A stretch of DNA of 64,000 bases from Oscillospiraceae bacterium (GCA_017415425.1 JAFQGT010000016.1:95911-159910), one strand, 5' to 3'; positions 17,314 through 26,835 are shown, counted from the first letter of the stretch. Translations and numbers: made by a program. Notes: generated by a model from the letters alone, not told the origin.

Positions 17314-18699
17314 TTAGAAGCGGAAATACAGGAAGGGGCTGAAGGAGCCATCTACCAAAAATGCCGTACACAGCAGCAGCAGCGCGATCAGCACGATGGG
17401 CTCCAGAATGGCGCCCACCTTGGTCTTGTAGACCCGGTTGCCCAGATTCTTTACTACAGGTGTGCAGCCTACAAAGCCCAGCACAAATAAGATGGCAAAG
17501 CTACCCAGATAGTAGAGAGTCTGCTGGGTCACCAGAGGAACACCGGCAAAGCCGAACATACCCATCAGGTCACCGCCTGCCTGTGCAAAATCTTCAGCGT
17601 TGAACAGCACAAAGCTGATGCAGACCGCCAGCAGCACATAACCCCGGCGCAGAATCGTAGGCAGTTTCTGCAGAGCAGGTACCCACTTCTCCAGAAGCAG
17701 CAGCACCGCAAACATAAGTCCCCATACGATAAAGTTCCAGGCAGCGCCGTGCCACATACCGGTGAGCATCCAAACGGTGAGAATATTCAGCACCCAGCGG
17801 GATTTCTTCACCCGGTTACCGCCCATCGGAATATACACATAGTCCCGAAACCAGCTGCCCAAGCTCATATGCCAGCGACGCCAGAACTCGGTGACACTCT
17901 TGGAAGTGTAGGGATAGTTGAAGTTTTCAATAAAGTGGAATCCGAACACTCTGCCCAAACCGATGGCCATATCGGAATAGCCGGAGAAGTCAAAGTAGAT
18001 ATTCAGCATAAAGGCGGTGGCGTAGATCCAGTAAAACAGCACAGAAGGCGCATCGGTTTCCCGGAACATCTTCATCACCAGAGCAAACTGGTCGGCGATC
18101 AGGACTTTCTTGGCAAGACCGATAATGAATCGCCGCAAACCTTGGGCGATCTCATCCCAGCTGTGGGTTCGACTGTCCAGTTCCCGGGCAACATCAATAT
18201 ACCGCACGATAGGGCCAGCAATCAGCTGGGGGAACAGGGTCACATACGCACCGAAGCTGATGGGATTGCGCTGCACAGGCACATCACCCCGGTAAACATC
18301 GATGGTGTAGCTGAGGCTCTGGAAGGTGTAGAAGCTGATACCAACCGGCAGAGCCAGACGCAGCAGAGGAACGCTGAGACCGGTAGCCGCGTTGAAGCTG
18401 GTCACAAAGAAGTCGGCATACTTGAAGATACCCAGAAAACCCAAGCCGACGACCACAGATACGATCAGCCAGAATTTCTTCCAGCTTTGCTTCTGTGCCT
18501 TTCCGATAGCCAGACCGCAGCCGTAGAACAGGGCAATGGTAGCGATCATCAAAAACACATATTTGGGCTCACCCCAGGCGTAGAACACCAGACTGAACAG
18601 CAACAGCACTGTGTTTTTCAATGCTCTGGGTACCAAAAAGTAGCAAAGCACTACCGCCGGCAGAAAATAATACAAGAATGGGATGCTGGAAAACAGCAT
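17314..18699 (-). CDS. MBOAT-family O-acyltransferase (AlgI/PatA-like)
   Basis: 461 residues with about eleven membrane segments. MBOAT proteins carry an acyl group across the membrane to an extracellular acceptor. The conserved block WRRWHMSLGSWFRDYVY is near 288-304 and the catalytic His lies in MWHGAAWNF near 327-335. The ATG at 18699 is set by GAAAGGAGAG. A strong promoter (18876-18904) and a leader of about 170 nt with a terminator-like hairpin precede it. With the DHHW gene it forms a two-gene unit. Confidence 0.93.
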   Translation of the reverse strand: MLFSSIPFLYYFLPAVVLCYFLVPRALKNTVLLLFSLVFYAWGEPKYVFLMIATIALFYGCGLAIGKAQKQSWKKFWLIVSVVVGLGFLGIFKYADFFVTSFNAATGLSVPLLRLALPVGISFYTFQSLSYTIDVYRGDVPVQRNPISFGAYVTLFPQLIAGPIVRYIDVARELDSRTHSWDEIAQGLRRFIIGLAKKVLIADQFALVMKMFRETDAPSVLFYWIYATAFMLNIYFDFSGYSDMAIGLGRVFGFHFIENFNYPYTSKSVTEFWRRWHMSLGSWFRDYVYIPMGGNRVKKSRWVLNILTVWMLTGMWHGAAWNFIVWGLMFAVLLLLEKWVPALQKLPTILRRGYVLLAVCISFVLFNAEDFAQAGGDLMGMFGFAGVPLVTQQTLYYLGSFAILFVLGFVGCTPVVKNLGNRVYKTKVGAILEPIVLIALLLLCTAFLVDGSFSPFLYFRF

Positions 18700-18869
18700 A
18701 CGATCTCTCCTTTCAAAAAGCAGCCATATTCCCGCTGCCAATGATGCAAACTTAAGAGAGGACTTGGTTTTCGTCCTCTCTTGCCATAAAAAACTCTGCA
18801 CAGATATCCTGACGCAGAGCAGCTCCTATTTGAGAGCGATCTGCCAAGCAAGCCAAACACTCCCTTTTA
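18700..18869 (-). promoter_or_regulatory. leader of the MBOAT operon with possible attenuator
   Basis: Read on the minus strand, the leader contains a CTCTGC...GCAGAG hairpin (18794-18819) followed directly by TTTTTT (18788-18793), which is terminator-like. It then has a second hairpin of ten pairs (18754-18782) before the ribosome site. I could not match it to a known riboswitch. An open frame runs through the leader but has no convincing ribosome site. Confidence 0.45.
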
Positions 18870-18875
18870 AGGGGC

Positions 18876-18904
18876 ATTATAACAACCACGCAAGGAGGTG
18901 TCAA
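18876..18904 (-). promoter_or_regulatory. consensus promoter of the MBOAT/DHHW operon
   Basis: Perfect TTGACA (18899-18904) and TATAAT (18876-18881) boxes on the minus strand with a 17-bp spacer; one of the strongest promoters in the window. Confidence 0.85.
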
Positions 18905-18957
18905 GGACTTTACAAAAAGTTTATAGTACCGTCAATATTTGGTCAAATCTGGAATTT

Positions 18958-19890
18958 TTATTGCCATTTTCGGAAGATTACCTGCTCCTTCAGCTTTCGC
19001 ACCAAATCCTCCCGGGGCGCCTGAGAACCATCTTGCATCACGCTGGCGGCACCCATAGCCATTGCCAGCCGGATGGTCTGTTGCTCCGACAAGCCGCGGC
19101 TTTCCGCAAAGGCCATCGCCGCCACCATAGAATCCCCTGCTCCCACGGTGCTTTTCACCGGCACAGATAGGCTGTCCGCCTGATAAATACCACCCTCCAG
19201 CAGAAACAGCGCCCCGGCTCCGCCCATAGAGATCACAACCTTGGCAATTCCTCTGCTTTGCAGTTCCTTGCCTGCGGCTAACAGTGCCTCCGGGGTTTTC
19301 AGTTCCCGACCCAGCACCCGGGAAAGCTCAGTTTCATTGGGCTTGATCAGATAAGGTACGGCATCCATTCCCCGGGCCATTGCCTCTGCATCTGCGTCTA
19401 AAAACACTTTTACACCCTTCCGGGTCAACGCATCCACCCAAACTGCATAAGTATCCGACCGCGCGCCTGCAGGCAAACTGCCGGATAGCACTGCAATATC
19501 CCCCGGCATTACCCGCTGCAGCATCTTATCCAGCAACTGGGCCAGCGGCTGGGGCGCTATCCGGGGGCCCGGCTCATTGATATCCGTATTTTCTCCCCGC
19601 ACCGGGTCGATCAGCTTCAGATTGGTGCGGGTCTCCCCCTCCACCCAGACGGGCAGCGTAGCGATCCCCTCTTCTGCCAGCAGCGCGATCAGCTGATGCC
19701 CTGCCTGCCCCGCGGCAAGCAGCACCGCCAGAGAGTCCTCCCCCAGCGCTTTCAGACACTTGGAGACATTGATACCCTTGCCCCCGGCATCCACCCGAAC
19801 ACTTTGGATCCGATTCACCTGTCCGGGGATAAAATCCGGCAAAACCGCCGTTTTATCAAGGGCAGGATTCAGCGTCACAGTATAAATCAT
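18958..19890 (-). CDS. 1-phosphofructokinase-type PfkB-family sugar kinase
   Basis: 310 residues. PfkB-fold kinases of this subgroup phosphorylate fructose-1-phosphate or tagatose-6-phosphate. The N-terminus TLNPALDKT is the subgroup mark; DAGGKGINVSKCL (34-46) binds sugar, and TVGAGDSMVAAMA near 251-263 holds the catalytic Asp. No PTS or transcription regulator gene is next to it, which is unusual for fruK, so the exact sugar is open. Its start overlaps the stop of a small upstream membrane protein by 4 bp (ATGA). Confidence 0.9.
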   Translation of the reverse strand: MIYTVTLNPALDKTAVLPDFIPGQVNRIQSVRVDAGGKGINVSKCLKALGEDSLAVLLAAGQAGHQLIALLAEEGIATLPVWVEGETRTNLKLIDPVRGENTDINEPGPRIAPQPLAQLLDKMLQRVMPGDIAVLSGSLPAGARSDTYAVWVDALTRKGVKVFLDADAEAMARGMDAVPYLIKPNETELSRVLGRELKTPEALLAAGKELQSRGIAKVVISMGGAGALFLLEGGIYQADSLSVPVKSTVGAGDSMVAAMAFAESRGLSEQQTIRLAMAMGAASVMQDGSQAPREDLVRKLKEQVIFRKWQ

Positions 19891-20105
19891 TCCTGTTCTT
19901 CCTTTTCCTTTTTCACGTGGTACAAAATACCCCGGACACTGTAATACACACCCAGAAGACCAACCACCAACGTGACTGCGGCCGTATTCCGGGATAATTC
20001 AGAACCCACCACACCAGCCAAAGTCAGCGCATCATAGATCACAGAAGCCAGTGCCAATACCAGCACAGCGATCCAGGTTTTCTTACTGTATTTGCGAATA
20101 TCCAT
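19887..20105 (-). CDS. small two-helix membrane protein, function unknown
   Basis: 72 residues. A basic start (MDIRKYSKK) is followed by two hydrophobic segments at about 10-32 and 42-60, and a highly charged KKEKEEQE tail. AAAAGGAG lies before the ATG at 20105, and a promoter sits at 20131-20159. It is translationally coupled to the sugar kinase gene. I do not recognise a named family. Confidence 0.75.
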   Translation of the reverse strand: MDIRKYSKKTWIAVLVLALASVIYDALTLAGVVGSELSRNTAAVTLVVGLLGVYYSVRGILYHVKKEKEEQE

Positions 20106-20130
20106 AACCGTACTCCTTTTTGTTTTTTCT

Positions 20131-20159
20131 ATCATACAATAATTCCAACCGATTGGCAA
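20131..20159 (-). promoter_or_regulatory. promoter of the small membrane protein / sugar kinase unit
   Basis: Minus-strand TTGCCA (20154-20159), 17-bp spacer, TATGAT (20131-20136). Confidence 0.7.
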
Positions 20160-20170
20160 CCAAAAGGATA

Positions 20171-20203
20171 AAAAAACACGAAGGCCGCTGCTTGGCAGCG
20201 GCC
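20171..20203 (-). terminator. terminator of the M23 peptidase gene
   Basis: Stem GGCCGCTG/CAGCGGCC (20183-20203), then on the minus strand TTCGTG and a run of six T. Confidence 0.7.
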
Positions 20204-20240
20204 CCCGTACAAAGAGGAAAAAATGAAGAAGTTGGTTTGG

Positions 20241-20906
20241 TTATTCCTGAGCTAAAAACTCTGCCGGATCCACAGGTTCCCCGTTACAGCTGACGCTGAA
20301 GTGGAGATGATCTCCCAGGGCGCTCTCCAGCAGTGCGGTATTGCCCACATAGCCGATGGTGTCCCCTGCGGCCACCTCCATACCTGGCTCTGCCACTACC
20401 TGCTCAGACAGGCTGGCATAGCAGGTGGTGTACCCATTCTGATGGCGGATGACCACGGTTGTGCCCATTGTGTCGTCCTCATAGACCGTGTAGACCTCCC
20501 CTGCGGCGGCAGCCAGAACTTTGGTGCCGCTTTCCGCGGCAATATCCACACCGTCGTGGGTGCGCCAATCCCGGGTAGTCTGATTATAGGTCAGCTGATC
20601 CATAGCGAATACCGCCAGAGTCTGGCCTTCTACAGGCGCCACCGTTTTCATTTTGTCGGGCTTGGAGACCGTAGGGGTCTGCTGCTGTCCCTGCTGGCTG
20701 TCCACGGACGGCTCCGGGGACACCACAGGTAGCTTATCCTCTTCATCCTGCTGTGCATCAGCAGGAATCGTCTGCTGCAGAGAATCCTTGGTTTTGTCGG
20801 CATTGCGATAATAGAGGAATCCGGAGATTCCGATGGCAGCGGCACACAGCAACAGGGCTATGTAGTAGCCCTTACCGCTGACGCTGCCGTTTTTTTTGTT
20901 GCGCAT
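20241..20906 (-). CDS. spoIIQ: M23-family metallopeptidase, SpoIIQ-like
   Basis: 221 residues. One membrane segment (about 15-32) is followed by a Gln/Asp/Pro-rich linker and a C-terminal LytM domain. Zinc ligands are seen as THDGVD near 116-121 and HLHF near 199-202. The size, single anchor and lack of other domains fit SpoIIQ, the forespore half of the channel that joins mother cell and forespore; clostridial SpoIIQ keeps the catalytic residues that Bacillus lost. A sigma-F-like promoter (20928-20955) lies upstream. A general wall endopeptidase is the alternative. Confidence 0.7.
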   Translation of the reverse strand: MRNKKNGSVSGKGYYIALLLCAAAIGISGFLYYRNADKTKDSLQQTIPADAQQDEEDKLPVVSPEPSVDSQQGQQQTPTVSKPDKMKTVAPVEGQTLAVFAMDQLTYNQTTRDWRTHDGVDIAAESGTKVLAAAAGEVYTVYEDDTMGTTVVIRHQNGYTTCYASLSEQVVAEPGMEVAAGDTIGYVGNTALLESALGDHLHFSVSCNGEPVDPAEFLAQE

Positions 20907-20927
20907 TATTTAGCACCTCCGAAATCC

Positions 20928-20955
20928 AGTATTGCCAACTGGCTGGTTTTTATAC
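20928..20955 (-). promoter_or_regulatory. possible sigma-F-type sporulation promoter
   Basis: On the minus strand GTATA (20951-20955), 14 bp, then GGCAATACT (20928-20936). This fits the GGnnAnAnT form of the sigma-F -10 region; the spacer is one base short and no sigma-A boxes are obvious. Confidence 0.4.
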
Positions 20956-21024
20956 CATTTTCCGGAAAAATTTTTCCTTTTCTCTCCTGTGTATATTGCC
21001 GCGTCTGTTCTGATAAAAACGCCG

Positions 21025-21053
21025 TTGACAAATGTCGTATTATCGGTTATATC
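21025..21053 (+). promoter_or_regulatory. promoter of the polyamine transporter operon
   Basis: TTGACA (21025-21030), 17-bp spacer, TATATC (21048-21053); a second AT-rich box TATAAT lies at 21054-21059. Confidence 0.6.
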
Positions 21054-21103
21054 TATAATATTAAGGGTTACCTTATACCTATATAAAGAAACGGGGGAGG
21101 ATA

Positions 21104-22225
21104 ATGTCCAAAGAACTCATCAGACTCCAGGATCTTACAATGGAGTTCGACGGGGAACGGATACTTGATGGTATCAATCTCTATTTTAACGATCACGAAT
21201 TTCTCACGCTGCTGGGCCCCTCCGGCTGCGGCAAAACCACCACTCTGCGAATTATTGGCGGGTTTTTAACCCCCACCTCCGGCAGGGTGCTTTTTGACGG
21301 AAACTGCATCAATGATGTGCCGCCTTATCAGCGGCAGATCAATACCGTTTTTCAGCGTTACGCCCTGTTCCCTCACCTGAATGTGTACGATAACATCGCA
21401 TTCGGTCTGAACGTGGCCAAACTGCCCAAGGCCGAGATTAGTCAGCGGGTGGAAGAGATGCTGGAAGTAGTCGGTCTGCAGGGGTTTGCCCACCGCCACA
21501 TTGACTCTCTGTCCGGCGGTCAGCAACAGCGTGTTGCCATTGCCCGGGCGCTGGTGAACCGGCCCAAGGTTCTGCTTTTGGATGAACCGCTGGCGGCTCT
21601 TGACCTGCGTCTGCGCAAAGATATGCAGAACGAACTGAAGCGGATCCAGCAGGCTATGGGCATCACATTTATTTATGTGACCCACGATCAAGAAGAGGCA
21701 CTCTCTATGTCCGATACTGTGGTGGTTATGGACAAGGGCCGTATCCAACAGATCGGCAGACCTGAGGATATTTATAACGAGCCGAAAAACGCCTTCGTGG
21801 CAGACTTTATCGGCGAAAGTAACATTCTGGACGGCGTGATGCTGTCTGACTATAAGGTCAAATTCTTCGGTCGGGTCTTTGACTGCGTGGACGCCGGCTT
21901 TGCTCCCAACGAACCGGTGGATGTGGTCATCCGTCCCGAAGACATTGACTTTGTGCCTGCCGGCGAAGGCCATTTGGTGGGTACGGTTACCAGTGTGACC
22001 TTCAAGGGTCTTAATTACGATATTATTGTGGACTTCCGCGGTTTTAAGTGGCTGATTCAGACCACCGACTACCACGGCGAAGGCGAGACCGTTGGCATCC
22101 GTCTGAACCCCGAGGACATCCACATTATGCACAAGAGTGAATACTCCGGTATGTTCGGCGACTACAGCTCCTACTCTGCCGAGTACGACGAGCTGACGGA
22201 GGATGCAGACAATGAAGAAGAATAA
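21104..22225 (+). CDS. potA: spermidine/putrescine ABC transporter ATP-binding protein
   Basis: 373 residues. Drives uptake of polyamines through the PotB/PotC pore. The nucleotide-binding domain shows Walker [10 protein letters not shown] near 38-46, the signature [10 protein letters not shown] near 138-147, Walker [12 protein letters not shown] near 159-169 and the switch His in THDQEEA near 193-199. A TOBE-type regulatory domain fills about 275-365. GGGGGAGGA precedes the ATG. The stop overlaps the start of potB by 14 bp. Confidence 0.94.
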   Translation: MSKELIRLQDLTMEFDGERILDGINLYFNDHEFLTLLGPSGCGKTTTLRIIGGFLTPTSGRVLFDGNCINDVPPYQRQINTVFQRYALFPHLNVYDNIAFGLNVAKLPKAEISQRVEEMLEVVGLQGFAHRHIDSLSGGQQQRVAIARALVNRPKVLLLDEPLAALDLRLRKDMQNELKRIQQAMGITFIYVTHDQEEALSMSDTVVVMDKGRIQQIGRPEDIYNEPKNAFVADFIGESNILDGVMLSDYKVKFFGRVFDCVDAGFAPNEPVDVVIRPEDIDFVPAGEGHLVGTVTSVTFKGLNYDIIVDFRGFKWLIQTTDYHGEGETVGIRLNPEDIHIMHKSEYSGMFGDYSSYSAEYDELTEDADNEEE

Positions 22226-23036
22226 GTCTATCCTTCTGAGCGGCCCGTATATTCTATGGATGCTGGTGTTTACACTGATTCCCCTTGGGGTGGTGGGCTA
22301 CTATGCCCTAACCGACCCGGACACCGGTGCCTTCACCTGGGGAAACATTCAGGATCTTATGCTGTTTATCCCCACGCTGGGTACTTCTGTGTGGTATTCT
22401 CTGGTTTCCGCATTGATCTGCCTGTTGCTGGGTTATCCGGTGGCTTATTTCATCGCCCACCGGGGTCCTACCGCCCAAAAGATCCTGTATATGCTGGTGA
22501 TGCTGCCGATGTGTATGAGCTTTTTGCTCCGCACACTGGCTTGGGTAGGTCTTCTGGAGTCCAACGGTATTATCAACCAGTTTTTAGGACTTCTGGGTCT
22601 TGGATCTGCCAATATGATCGGCACACCCGGCGCAGTGATCCTGGGTATGGTATATAATTATCTACCCTATATGATCCTGCCTCTGTACGCCATCATCGTA
22701 AAGATCGACAATCGCCTCATTGAGGCTGCGGAAGATTTGGGTTGTACCCCAAAACAGGTCTTTGCAAAGGTGGTTCTGCCCCTTTCTATGCCCGGAATCC
22801 TCTCCGGCATCACGATGGTGTTTGTACCGGCTGTCTCCACCTTCTATATTTCCCAAAAACTGGGCGGCACCGATACTACTTTGTTGATCGGTGACGTAAT
22901 CGAGCGGCAGTTCAAATCCGCCGGCAATCCCAATCTGGGCGCTGCGCTGAGCTTGGTGCTGATGCTGCTGGTGTTTATCTGCACCGGTATTATGAACCGG
23001 TTCGGCAGTGATGAGGAAGGCGGTGTGGTGGTATGA
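22212..23036 (+). CDS. potB: spermidine/putrescine ABC transporter permease PotB
   Basis: 274 residues and six membrane segments. The EAA loop that docks on the ATPase is seen as [20 protein letters not shown] near 174-193. The ATG at 22212 is preferred to one at 22203, because the GGAGG site (22198-22202) would touch the earlier codon but is nine bases from the later one. The stop overlaps the next start (ATGA). Confidence 0.93.
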   Translation: MKKNKSILLSGPYILWMLVFTLIPLGVVGYYALTDPDTGAFTWGNIQDLMLFIPTLGTSVWYSLVSALICLLLGYPVAYFIAHRGPTAQKILYMLVMLPMCMSFLLRTLAWVGLLESNGIINQFLGLLGLGSANMIGTPGAVILGMVYNYLPYMILPLYAIIVKIDNRLIEAAEDLGCTPKQVFAKVVLPLSMPGILSGITMVFVPAVSTFYISQKLGGTDTTLLIGDVIERQFKSAGNPNLGAALSLVLMLLVFICTGIMNRFGSDEEGGVVV

Positions 23037-24940
23037 GAAAAACAAACCGCATTTTCTCCGTTCTGATCTTCATTTTCCTGTATATCCCTATGGCTGTGCT
23101 GATCCTGGCCTCCTTCAATACCGGAAAGAATATTGCCATTTTTGAAGGGTTTACCTTTGATCAGTACAAGGAGCTTTTCCGGGATCGGGATCTTCTGGCG
23201 CTTTTGGGTAACTCCCTACTGATCGCCATTTTATCCACCGCCATCGCCACCGCCTTCGGCACCTTTGCTGCGGTGGGCATCCACAGCTTAAAACCCCGGA
23301 TGCGCAAAGCGGTTATGACCCTGACCAATATCCCTATGACCAACCCGGATATTGTGACCGGTATTTCCCTTTCCCTGCTGTTTGTGTTTATCGGCACCGG
23401 TATGCTGGGTCAGAAGCAGAGTCTGAACTTTTGGACACTGCTGATCGCCCACATCACCTTCAACCTGCCCTATGTAATTCTGAATGTGATGCCCAAACTG
23501 CAACAGATGAATCCCGCTCTGCAGGACGCTGCGATGGACTTGGGCTGCACCCCTGTAAAAGCCTTTTTCAAAGTCACCCTCCACGAGATTATGCCCGGTA
23601 TGGTTGCCGGTGCCATTATGGCTTTTACGATGAGTCTGGACGACTTTGTGATCAGCTACTTTGTCACAGGCACAGAATTTGTAACATTGCCGGTGAAGAT
23701 CTACTCCTTTACTAAAAAGCCCATCCACCCCAAGATTTACGCAATGTTTACCTTGCTGTTTTTGCTGATCTTCGTACTGATGGTAACGATGAACCTGCTG
23801 CAACTGCGTGGTGACAAAAGAAAGCAGGACCGCCGTATCAAGATGGCCAGCCGGGGTATGCGGGTCTTCCGCCGAGCGATCGCCATTATCTGCACGGTGG
23901 CACTGATCTGCGGCAGCGCGTTTCTGATCATCCGCTCCCGGAAAGATAAGATCACCCTCAATGTGATGAACTGGGGGCAGAACATCGCCGACGGCAGCGA
24001 CGGAACGATAGATCTGATCGCAGCCTTTGAGGAGGCTTACCCATATATCGACGTGAATTACTCCGAGTACGCCTCCAATGAAGAACTGTATTCCAAGCTC
24101 TCCAACGGCGGTCTGGTGGTGGATCTGATCATCCCCTCGGACTATATGATCGCCCGGATGATCTCGGAGGATATGCTTCTGCCCCTGGATTTTGGCAACA
24201 TCCCCAACTACAAAAATGTAATGGACACCTACAAAGACCAGGCCTATGACCCGGAGAATCAGTATTCCGTGCCTTACACCTGGGGAACGGTAGGTATCAT
24301 CTACAATGCAAAGTATGTGGACGAAGCCGATGTGACCGGCTGGGATCTCCTTTGGAATGAAAAATACAAAGGTCAGATCCTGATGTTCGACAATTCCCGG
24401 GATGCTTTCGGCATCGCTCAGTATAAGCTGGGCTACAGCGTCAATACCACAGATAAAGAAGAGCTGCAGGCCTGTGCCGATGCACTGTCCGCCCAACGGC
24501 CGCTGGTGCAGCAGTATGTAATGGACCAGGTCTATGCCAAGATGGAAGAAGAGAATGCCTGGATCGCCCCCTACTATGCCGGCGACGCAATGATGATGAT
24601 GGAAAACAACGAAAACCTTCGGTTCTATCTGCCGGAGAACGAGTCTTTCAATCTGTTCATTGATGCGATGTGCATACCCTACTGCTGTCAGGAGAAGGCA
24701 GCTGCCGAGCTGTTTATAGACTTTATGTGCAACCCGGAGATCTCCGGTGCCAATATGGACTACATCTGCTACGGCTCTCCCATTGAAGGCGCCACCGAGT
24801 ATATGGACGAATACCTGGCGGAAAGCGAAGTGATCTATCCCCCTGCTGAGATTTTGGAGCGGGGCGAAAGCTACGGCTTCCTGCCGGAGGACATCACCCG
24901 GTATGTGGAAAACCTGTTCCTGCAGGTACGACTCAATTAA
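23033..24940 (+). CDS. PotC-PotD fusion: polyamine ABC permease joined to substrate-binding protein
   Basis: 635 residues. Residues 1 to about 262 are a six-helix PotC permease with an EAA-like loop (DAAMDLGCTPVKAFFKVTL near 164-182). After a basic loop a further hydrophobic segment (about 281-302) crosses the membrane, and about 308-635 is a PotD-type periplasmic-binding fold (starts TLNVMNWGQ; contains IIPSDYM, PYTWGTVGIIYN and IDAMCIPYCC). The binding domain is therefore tethered outside the cell as part of the permease. The frame is continuous with no break, so the fusion is real and not a missed stop. It completes the potABCD set; a terminator follows. Confidence 0.93.
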   Translation: MRKTNRIFSVLIFIFLYIPMAVLILASFNTGKNIAIFEGFTFDQYKELFRDRDLLALLGNSLLIAILSTAIATAFGTFAAVGIHSLKPRMRKAVMTLTNIPMTNPDIVTGISLSLLFVFIGTGMLGQKQSLNFWTLLIAHITFNLPYVILNVMPKLQQMNPALQDAAMDLGCTPVKAFFKVTLHEIMPGMVAGAIMAFTMSLDDFVISYFVTGTEFVTLPVKIYSFTKKPIHPKIYAMFTLLFLLIFVLMVTMNLLQLRGDKRKQDRRIKMASRGMRVFRRAIAIICTVALICGSAFLIIRSRKDKITLNVMNWGQNIADGSDGTIDLIAAFEEAYPYIDVNYSEYASNEELYSKLSNGGLVVDLIIPSDYMIARMISEDMLLPLDFGNIPNYKNVMDTYKDQAYDPENQYSVPYTWGTVGIIYNAKYVDEADVTGWDLLWNEKYKGQILMFDNSRDAFGIAQYKLGYSVNTTDKEELQACADALSAQRPLVQQYVMDQVYAKMEEENAWIAPYYAGDAMMMMENNENLRFYLPENESFNLFIDAMCIPYCCQEKAAAELFIDFMCNPEISGANMDYICYGSPIEGATEYMDEYLAESEVIYPPAEILERGESYGFLPEDITRYVENLFLQVRLN

Positions 24941-24942
24941 AC

Positions 24943-24972
24943 AAAAAGAGCAGGCTCTGCCTGCTCTTTTTT
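24943..24972 (+). terminator. terminator of the potABCD operon
   Basis: AAAAAGAGCAGG and its complement around CTCTG, ending in a run of six T, just after the stop codon. Confidence 0.92.
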
Positions 24973-24981
24973 CAACCGTAT

Positions 24982-25016
24982 AAAAGACTCCCCGGCAGAA
25001 AAATCCGCCGGGGAGT
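24982..25016 (-). terminator. terminator of aspS
   Basis: Ten-pair stem ACTCCCCGGC/GCCGGGGAGT (24987-25016), then CTTTTAT on the minus strand. Confidence 0.82.
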
Positions 25017-25024
25017 TGTTATGC

Positions 25025-26800
25025 TTACAGGTGCGCTTCGTTGATCAGGATATGCACATCATCCAGCTGCTTCTGGGAGACCGCGGTGGGCGCATCCATC
25101 ATCACGTCCTGGGCGTTCTTGTTCATTGGGAAGGTGATGACCTCACGGATGGACTCCTCGCCGGTCAGCAGCATTACCAGACGGTCAACGCCGGGTGCTG
25201 CGCCTGCGTGGGGAGGCGCACCGTAGGTAAAGGCGTTGTACATTGCGGGGAACTTGGCCTTTACATCTTCTTCGCCCAGACCTACCATCTGGAAAGCCTT
25301 GACCATAATCTCAGGATCGTGATTCCGGACAGCGCCGGAGGCAGACTCGTAACCGTTGACCACCAGGTCATACTGGTCAGCATTGATGGCCAGCAGTTTT
25401 TCTACATCGCCCTCGGCATCCAGCAGGGTCTGCATACCGCCCTGGGGCATAGAAAACGGATTGTGACAGAATTCCAGCTGACCGGACTCCTCACCCATCT
25501 CGTACATGGGGAAGTCCACGATCCAGCACATAGCGTACTGCTCCTCGTCGAAGTGACCGGGGATGCGCTTGCCCATCATGGTGCGGATCACGCCGGCGGT
25601 CTTCTGGGCAGAGAGTTTCTTGCCGGCAGCCATACATACGAAAGAGCCGGGCTTCAGGTTCAGCTTGGCGGTGAGCGCATCCGTGTAGTCGGTAAGGAAC
25701 TTGGAAACACCACCGGTGAACTGACCGTTCTCATCCACCTTGATCCAGCAGGCCTTGTTTCCGGTCTGGACCTCTACGTCATTTAACAACTTGTCGATCC
25801 ACTTGCGGCCCTCGCCGAAGTTGTCCACGGCAACCGCCTTGACGGTAGCATTCTGGAAAGGTCCGAATTCGCAGTCCGCCACCTCAGCGGTGATATCCTG
25901 CACCTCCAGGTCGATTCGCAGGTCGGGCTTGTCGGAGCCATAGCGTTCCATTGCCTCATTAAAGGGAATATGGCGGAAAGGCGCCTGAGAGATCCGCTTG
26001 TACTTGCCGAACTTCTGGAATACGGGAACCAGCACCTCTTCCAAAGTGGTCAGCACGTCGTTCTGGGTGGCAAAGGCCATCTCCATATCCAGCTGATAGA
26101 ATTCGCCGGGAGTGCGGTCCGCCCGGGCATCCTCATCCCGGAAGCAGGGTGCGATCTGGAAATAACGGTCGAAACCGGAGGTCATCAGCAGCTGCTTGAA
26201 CTGCTGAGGCGCCTGGGGCAGAGCATAGAACTTGCCGGGGTGATTCCGGGCGGGAACCAGATAGTCACGGGCACCCTCGGGAGAGGATGCGGTGAGGATG
26301 GGGGTGGTGATCTCCAGGAAGTTCTTCTCGGTCATCAGACGACGCAGCTCCGCCACCACCTGGCAGCGCAGGATGATATTGGACTTTACCGCCGGATTCC
26401 GCAGATCCAGATACCGGTACTTCAGTCTGACATTCTCGTCTGCATCCCGGCTCTTGTTGATCTCAAAGGGCAAGGAGTTGTGGATGCACTTGCCCAGCAC
26501 CTTGATCTGGGTAGGAACAACTTCGATATCGCCGGTGGCCTGCTTAGGATTCTTGCTCTCCCGCTCCCGAACTGTGCCGGTGACAGAGATGGTAGTCTCC
26601 TTATTCAGGCCCTTGATGGCCTGCATCATCTCTTCGGTCTCGATGACAACCTGAGTAGTACCGTAGAAGTCACGCAAAACCACAAAAGCGAAGTTTGCGC
26701 CCACCTCGCGGACATTCTCCATCCAGCCTGCAATGGTCACATTCTGACCGGCATTGGCAAGGCGGAGCTCTCCGCAATTATGTGTTCTGGATTGCATCAT
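25025..26800 (-). CDS. aspS: aspartate-tRNA ligase
   Basis: 591 residues, the length of bacterial AspRS with the inserted GAD domain. It charges tRNA-Asp in the cytoplasm. An N-terminal OB-fold anticodon-binding domain (about 1-105) has IAGWMENVREVGANFAFVVLRD. Class II motif 2 is seen as FRDEDARADRTPGEF near 221-235 and motif 3 as GVDRLVML near 534-541. Two ATGs stand side by side at 26800 and 26797; AAGGGG is nine bases from the first. Whether it also charges tRNA-Asn cannot be told from the sequence. Upstream lies a TTGACA promoter. Confidence 0.96.
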   Translation of the reverse strand: MMQSRTHNCGELRLANAGQNVTIAGWMENVREVGANFAFVVLRDFYGTTQVVIETEEMMQAIKGLNKETTISVTGTVRERESKNPKQATGDIEVVPTQIKVLGKCIHNSLPFEINKSRDADENVRLKYRYLDLRNPAVKSNIILRCQVVAELRRLMTEKNFLEITTPILTASSPEGARDYLVPARNHPGKFYALPQAPQQFKQLLMTSGFDRYFQIAPCFRDEDARADRTPGEFYQLDMEMAFATQNDVLTTLEEVLVPVFQKFGKYKRISQAPFRHIPFNEAMERYGSDKPDLRIDLEVQDITAEVADCEFGPFQNATVKAVAVDNFGEGRKWIDKLLNDVEVQTGNKACWIKVDENGQFTGGVSKFLTDYTDALTAKLNLKPGSFVCMAAGKKLSAQKTAGVIRTMMGKRIPGHFDEEQYAMCWIVDFPMYEMGEESGQLEFCHNPFSMPQGGMQTLLDAEGDVEKLLAINADQYDLVVNGYESASGAVRNHDPEIMVKAFQMVGLGEEDVKAKFPAMYNAFTYGAPPHAGAAPGVDRLVMLLTGEESIREVITFPMNKNAQDVMMDAPTAVSQKQLDDVHILINEAHL

Positions 26801-26835
26801 ATAGAAAATCCCCTTATTTGTAAATTTATCGATTT

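Noticed and set aside
18651-18860. Possible leader peptide upstream of the MBOAT gene
   Set aside because: The frame is open but has no usable ribosome site and runs into the MBOAT start; kept only as an untranslated leader.
23288-24496. 402-codon minus-strand frame opposite the PotC-PotD fusion
   Set aside because: It is a shadow of the sense gene; no ribosome site and no recognisable domain.
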